8,110 bases of DNA from Thermoanaerobaculia bacterium (GTDB taxonomy: Bacteria; Bacteroidota; Bacteroidia; Chitinophagales; Saprospiraceae), in NCBI GenBank assembly GCA_023151335.1, contig JAKLJF010000205.1, forward strand, positions 1 through 8,110, read 5' to 3'. Below are positions 5,849 through 8,110 of the stretch, in pieces. The position numbers and the translations under genes were made by a program. Positions within the stretch are counted from its first letter, which is position 1; each line of letters begins with the position of its first letter. A model generated the notes under the pieces. That model saw only the letters and a program-made list of their open reading frames with translations, searched no databases and had not been told where the DNA came from.

Positions 5849-7003
5849 TTATTTGAACTCTATGACGTTGACCTCCAGCTCTTCTATTTTCTTTTCTAAT
5901 CTCAGACCATATTTATGCTCCAATGTTTCGCATATCCGGTTAAAATCTGACAGGGGCAGCCTTATGTTATACCGCCCCGGCATATCCCAATCGATTTTCA
6001 CAATTTTACCGCCTATATCCCCAAGCAGGTAGGGCAAGCGGAATATCTCGACCTGATGAAAGTATATGTCGGTCTTATTTTCCTCCGGTTCTAAACTTCC
6101 CGCTTCATTCTCTACCGATTGTGCTTGTTTCAGTAATGCTTCATCAACGAGCGTCAGATACCAGATGTCCATATTTTCTTTCACCGTAGTCATATTACCC
6201 CTGAACATCCTCACCAGGCGTTGCAAGAGATCGGTATACACGAACGTTTCGCTTAAACTACTGTCAGCCATGACTTCAAGGTCGAGAGCCGGTTCGAGCG
6301 GCACGTTTCCTTTAAGCCGACACTCATACTCTTCTTTTCCTAAGAAAGAAGTTAGTAATAGGATTAAATCCCTGATTGATCTGTTTTTGGCTACGATACC
6401 GTATTTATCTCCCTCTGCTACCGATACGGAGGATGTCGTACGATCCCGGGCAACGGCAATATTGCATGTATACAATAGAGGGTTACCAGCTTGGGGTGGC
6501 ATGACCTTATCCTCTTCAAAAAACAATTCCATGAAAGGCTTGGTCAGCAGGCCAGGTACTCCCCGCCATCGTAACCAACCGTTTTTGTCGATTAAAAAAG
6601 TTTGAGGCATGGACTGTACCTGAAAGTTTTTTGTTGTTTCACGATCCCGATCCATGGCTATCGAGGTCTTTAACGGTTGTCGCTCCAGGAATTTTTCGAT
6701 CTTATCCTTTTTATCATAGGCATTAATCGAGATAAACAGTACGCTGTCACTGCCATAGCGTTCTGCCAGATCATTGAGATGGGGTATGGCCTCGATACAT
6801 CCACCGCACCAGGTAGCCCAAAACTCCAGCACCAGGGTTTTGCCTTCGAGGTCGGGCGGTTGGACGCCTATCCATTCGGAGACGGCTATCGGGGGCGCTT
6901 TCATGTGATCGTAAATATGCTGCGCAAAACTGGTGCTATACGAAAATAACAGGATGCATTTAAAGCCCAACGTAATACATATCCGGTCCAATGACATTTG
7001 CAT
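5849..7003 (-). CDS. Thioredoxin-like TlpA/ResA-type protein with DUF3738-like C-terminus
   Basis: This 384-residue protein has an N-terminal signal peptide (to about SFA|Q28), so it acts in the periplasm. Residues ~40-165 are a TlpA/ResA-type thioredoxin fold: LVLEFWATWCGGC (58-69) carries the redox pair Cys66/Cys69, and SMPQTFLIDK (131-140) carries the cis-Pro133 loop. The likely role is thiol-disulfide exchange, usually as a reductant. Residues ~175-384 are an additional domain, roughly doubling the usual TlpA length. Its layout (a RDLILLLTSF helix, an LLQRLVRMF segment, a GRYNIRLPL strand and a final LEHKYGLRLEKKIEELEVNVIEF) matches the DUF3738/TIGR03435 family, which typically ends in QLGLKLExxKxxVEVLVI. 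Function of that domain is unknown. An alternative start at Met3 (6997) would change little. The gene lies downstream of the repeat cluster at 7043-7200 and of the Cys-rich secreted protein. Confidence 0.9.
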   Translation of the reverse strand: MQMSLDRICITLGFKCILLFSYSTSFAQHIYDHMKAPPIAVSEWIGVQPPDLEGKTLVLEFWATWCGGCIEAIPHLNDLAERYGSDSVLFISINAYDKKDKIEKFLERQPLKTSIAMDRDRETTKNFQVQSMPQTFLIDKNGWLRWRGVPGLLTKPFMELFFEEDKVMPPQAGNPLLYTCNIAVARDRTTSSVSVAEGDKYGIVAKNRSIRDLILLLTSFLGKEEYECRLKGNVPLEPALDLEVMADSSLSETFVYTDLLQRLVRMFRGNMTTVKENMDIWYLTLVDEALLKQAQSVENEAGSLEPEENKTDIYFHQVEIFRLPYLLGDIGGKIVKIDWDMPGRYNIRLPLSDFNRICETLEHKYGLRLEKKIEELEVNVIEFK

Positions 7004-7042
7004 AGAAAATAATTATATTTGATTGGCTATTCACTGCTGAAA

Positions 7043-7200
7043 GAACGTTTAAAAATTAACTTCTCGAAATGCCAGCTAACGGGTAAGTAACGCTTAAAAA
7101 ATAACTTCACTGAAATTCAGGTACCGGGTAGTCTCTAATCGTGAGTTTATTTTTTAAGCGTTACTAAGATGAAATCGTGAGATTAATTTTTATGCGTTAC
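7043..7200. repeat. Four-copy nested inverted/direct repeat cluster
   Basis: Four related AT-rich copies fill most of this 197-nt intergenic stretch. Two are on the plus strand, A at 7043-7066 and B at 7087-7110. Two are on the minus strand, C at 7141-7164 and D at 7177-7200. The shared core is GTAACGCTTAAAAAATAA followed by a TCAC end. A and B form a 45-nt tandem unit (about 32 of 45 positions the same). C and D form a 36-nt tandem unit (28 of 36). B and C are inverted copies with 22 of 24 matching across a 30-nt loop. A and D share the variant AAAAATTAA while B and C share AAAAAATAA, so outer pairs with outer and inner with inner. Copy D ends against the stop codon of the Cys-rich gene (TAA at 7203-7201). 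No protein is encoded here. Function is unknown: a mobile-element relic, protein-binding site or large RNA hairpin are options. Confidence 0.8.
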
Positions 7201-7671
7201 TTAATTCCCAGAGTTGTCTAATATCGCTTTCGATGTAGTAATAGTTTCTGTTTTTGTACACTCATTATAACCACAAGAAGGTAGGCACTGCCATTCGCCG
7301 GCTGCTTTTTTAGGGTGGCATCCTACGTTACATCCTGAACAACTTACCGTTCTGCCACCTCCGTCAATTGATAACTCATAGAAAGAATTACCCTCAAGAA
7401 CCAATTCAATCACTGCTTTTGTGCTATCATCCTCATTAAATCCTACAAGCACAAAATAAGACCCTTCATCTTTTATGGATACATTTGTAAATACAACTTG
7501 AACAGAAGATTCTGCGTCAAGCACGGACTGCCATTGTTGCTTTAGGGAAGTCAGATCATAAGTGATTGTTGGAACTCCGTCGGACATTGTACCAATTACA
7601 GCTGAAAAGTGAGCCTGCGCATTAACATAAACTGATACTAGCATACTCAAAGCAAAATTCAGGATTTTCAT
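7201..7671 (-). CDS. Secreted Cys-rich small protein (156 residues)
   Basis: The start at 7671 is chosen because it opens with a clear signal peptide, MKILNFALSMLVSVYVNAQA, cleaved near NA|QA (18/19). An upstream in-frame ATG at 7833 would bury this signal behind 54 residues of implausible composition. The mature N-terminal part (~20-105) is polar and beta-rich, with no recognised domain. The C-terminal part holds six cysteines at 111, 114, 118, 129, 133 and 138, spaced C-x2-C-x3-C-x10-C-x3-C-x4-C (CSGCNVGCHP...QCLPSCGYNEC). This pattern may form disulfides or bind metal. I have the impression of similar CSGC..GC tails on small exported proteins of Chitinophagaceae and relatives but know no function. 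A thioredoxin-like disulfide enzyme is the next gene downstream on the same strand, separated by the repeat cluster; a functional link is speculative. Confidence 0.82.
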   Translation of the reverse strand: MKILNFALSMLVSVYVNAQAHFSAVIGTMSDGVPTITYDLTSLKQQWQSVLDAESSVQVVFTNVSIKDEGSYFVLVGFNEDDSTKAVIELVLEGNSFYELSIDGGGRTVSCSGCNVGCHPKKAAGEWQCLPSCGYNECTKTETITTSKAILDNSGN

Positions 7672-7888
7672 AACAAAAAAATTTAAAAATTGTGTTTTGC
7701 CTACTCTATTCGCTTTTCGGCGTCCGCGCCCGTACTCGGTTGGAATAGGATTTTCCGGGCAACTCCCATTTATTGGCCAGGAGTAAGGTAAAAATAGCAG
7801 GGTCTGAAAGAACCTTGAGGTCGGTTTTCCCAATTATTTGCCTGTATTAAAAATTTCGCCTTACATTTAATCGCGCAATGCGAGTTCA
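7672..7888. other. Intergenic stretch with nothing clear
   Basis: This ~217-nt stretch lies between the right-edge gene and the Cys-rich gene, both on the minus strand. It is AT-rich close to the Cys-rich start codon and more mixed elsewhere. I see no convincing -33/-7 promoter, no strong hairpin with a T run, and no plausible reading frame. The promoter of the Cys-rich gene probably lies here, but I cannot place it. Confidence 0.5.
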
Positions 7889-8110
7889 CTAAAAAGTAAT
7901 TCTAACAGATTGCCCGGTTTTGTGCAGTGGATAATCGCCTGCTTGTAAGGACAAATCCTGAACAGGCGATTCGATGGCATCAAGGAGTTGAACGGGTATG
8001 GGACAGTCGCTTTCCATCGTAAATTGTTCAGCGCCAAATTGGGTGATAAGGACGGAGGTGGGGAGATCAGCATTGTCGAATTCCAGGAATAACCGGCCTT
8101 GCCCGTCATA
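7889..8110 (-). CDS. C-terminal part of a small protein, paralogue of the 134-residue protein
   Basis: The frame enters from the right edge and ends at TAG (7891-7889); 73 residues are visible. It reads YDGQGRLFLEFDNADLPTSV, then FGAEQFTMESD, then VQLLDAIESP, LQAGDYPLHKTG and a terminal SVRITF. The alternating hydrophobic pattern indicates beta strands. This frame was preferred over a competing minus-strand frame (8109-7867) whose translation is rich in Pro/Ser and unlike a folded protein. It aligns along its whole visible length with residues ~53-122 of the 134-residue protein at 4396-3992, including the same 17-residue F..E........L..AI block. The family is not one I can name. The 5' end and any partner gene lie beyond the window. 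Confidence 0.75.
   Translation of the reverse strand, partial: YDGQGRLFLEFDNADLPTSVLITQFGAEQFTMESDCPIPVQLLDAIESPVQDLSLQAGDYPLHKTGQSVRITF

Noticed and set aside
7004..7042. Promoter of the thioredoxin-like gene
   Set aside because: No TAnnTTTG with a spaced TTG could be found immediately upstream of the ATG at 7003; only AT-rich sequence is present.
7043..7200. CRISPR array
   Set aside because: Repeats occur in both orientations, differ from each other, and have no uniform spacers; no cas gene is present.
7672..7833. N-terminal extension of the Cys-rich protein from an ATG at 7833
   Set aside because: It would place 54 residues, including a Pro/Arg-rich stretch, in front of an obvious signal peptide; the start at 7671 fits better.
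7867..8109. 80-codon minus-strand frame at the right edge
   Set aside because: Its translation is unlike a folded protein, while the neighbouring frame ending at 7889 aligns with the 134-residue protein.

Overview
The window looks like chromosome of a member of the Bacteroidota, probably Chitinophagia or Saprospiria. The evidence is a TonB-dependent receptor with an N-terminal carboxypeptidase-regulatory-like domain, a lipoprotein with an SCKKDKD lipobox, a TAnnTTTG-type promoter, no strong Shine-Dalgarno sequences, and a C-terminal remnant that reads like PorX/PglZ. No rRNA, tRNA, CRISPR array or intact transposase was found.

Region 1 (1-3306, + strand) is clearly GC-rich and tightly packed. 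It holds the end of a His/Cys-rich small membrane or secreted protein, a complete 788-residue TonB-dependent outer-membrane receptor, and a complete 179-residue lipoprotein. Spacings of 38 and 24 nt suggest one operon. The metal-ligand-rich first protein and the receptor's plug suggest uptake of a metal or metal complex; this is inference. The operon ends at a 29-bp imperfect inverted repeat (3316-3398) followed by a T run.

Region 2 (3400-4040, - strand) is a scar. It holds an intact 80-residue protein with a good Bacteroidota promoter. Overlapping its stop codon by ATGA is the start of an HNH-type nuclease gene that stops after 42 codons. Just upstream of the 80-residue gene's promoter lies the last ~50 codons of a PorX/PglZ-like protein with no 5' part.

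Region 3 (3992-8110, - strand) is lower in GC and made of accessory-looking secreted or unknown genes. In transcription order these are: the C-terminal end of a small protein at the right edge, a 156-residue secreted Cys-rich protein, a 384-residue thioredoxin-like (TlpA-type) protein with a DUF3738/TIGR03435-like C-terminus, a possible 26-residue membrane peptide, a 394-residue exported helical protein, and a 134-residue protein. The 134-residue protein and the right-edge fragment align with each other, so the block is bounded by two members of one unrecognised family. A nested cluster of four related AT-rich repeats (7043-7200), two in each orientation, separates the Cys-rich gene from the thioredoxin-like gene.

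The most interesting items are the two-ended paralogue family, the two truncated genes around the 80-residue protein, and the nested repeat cluster.
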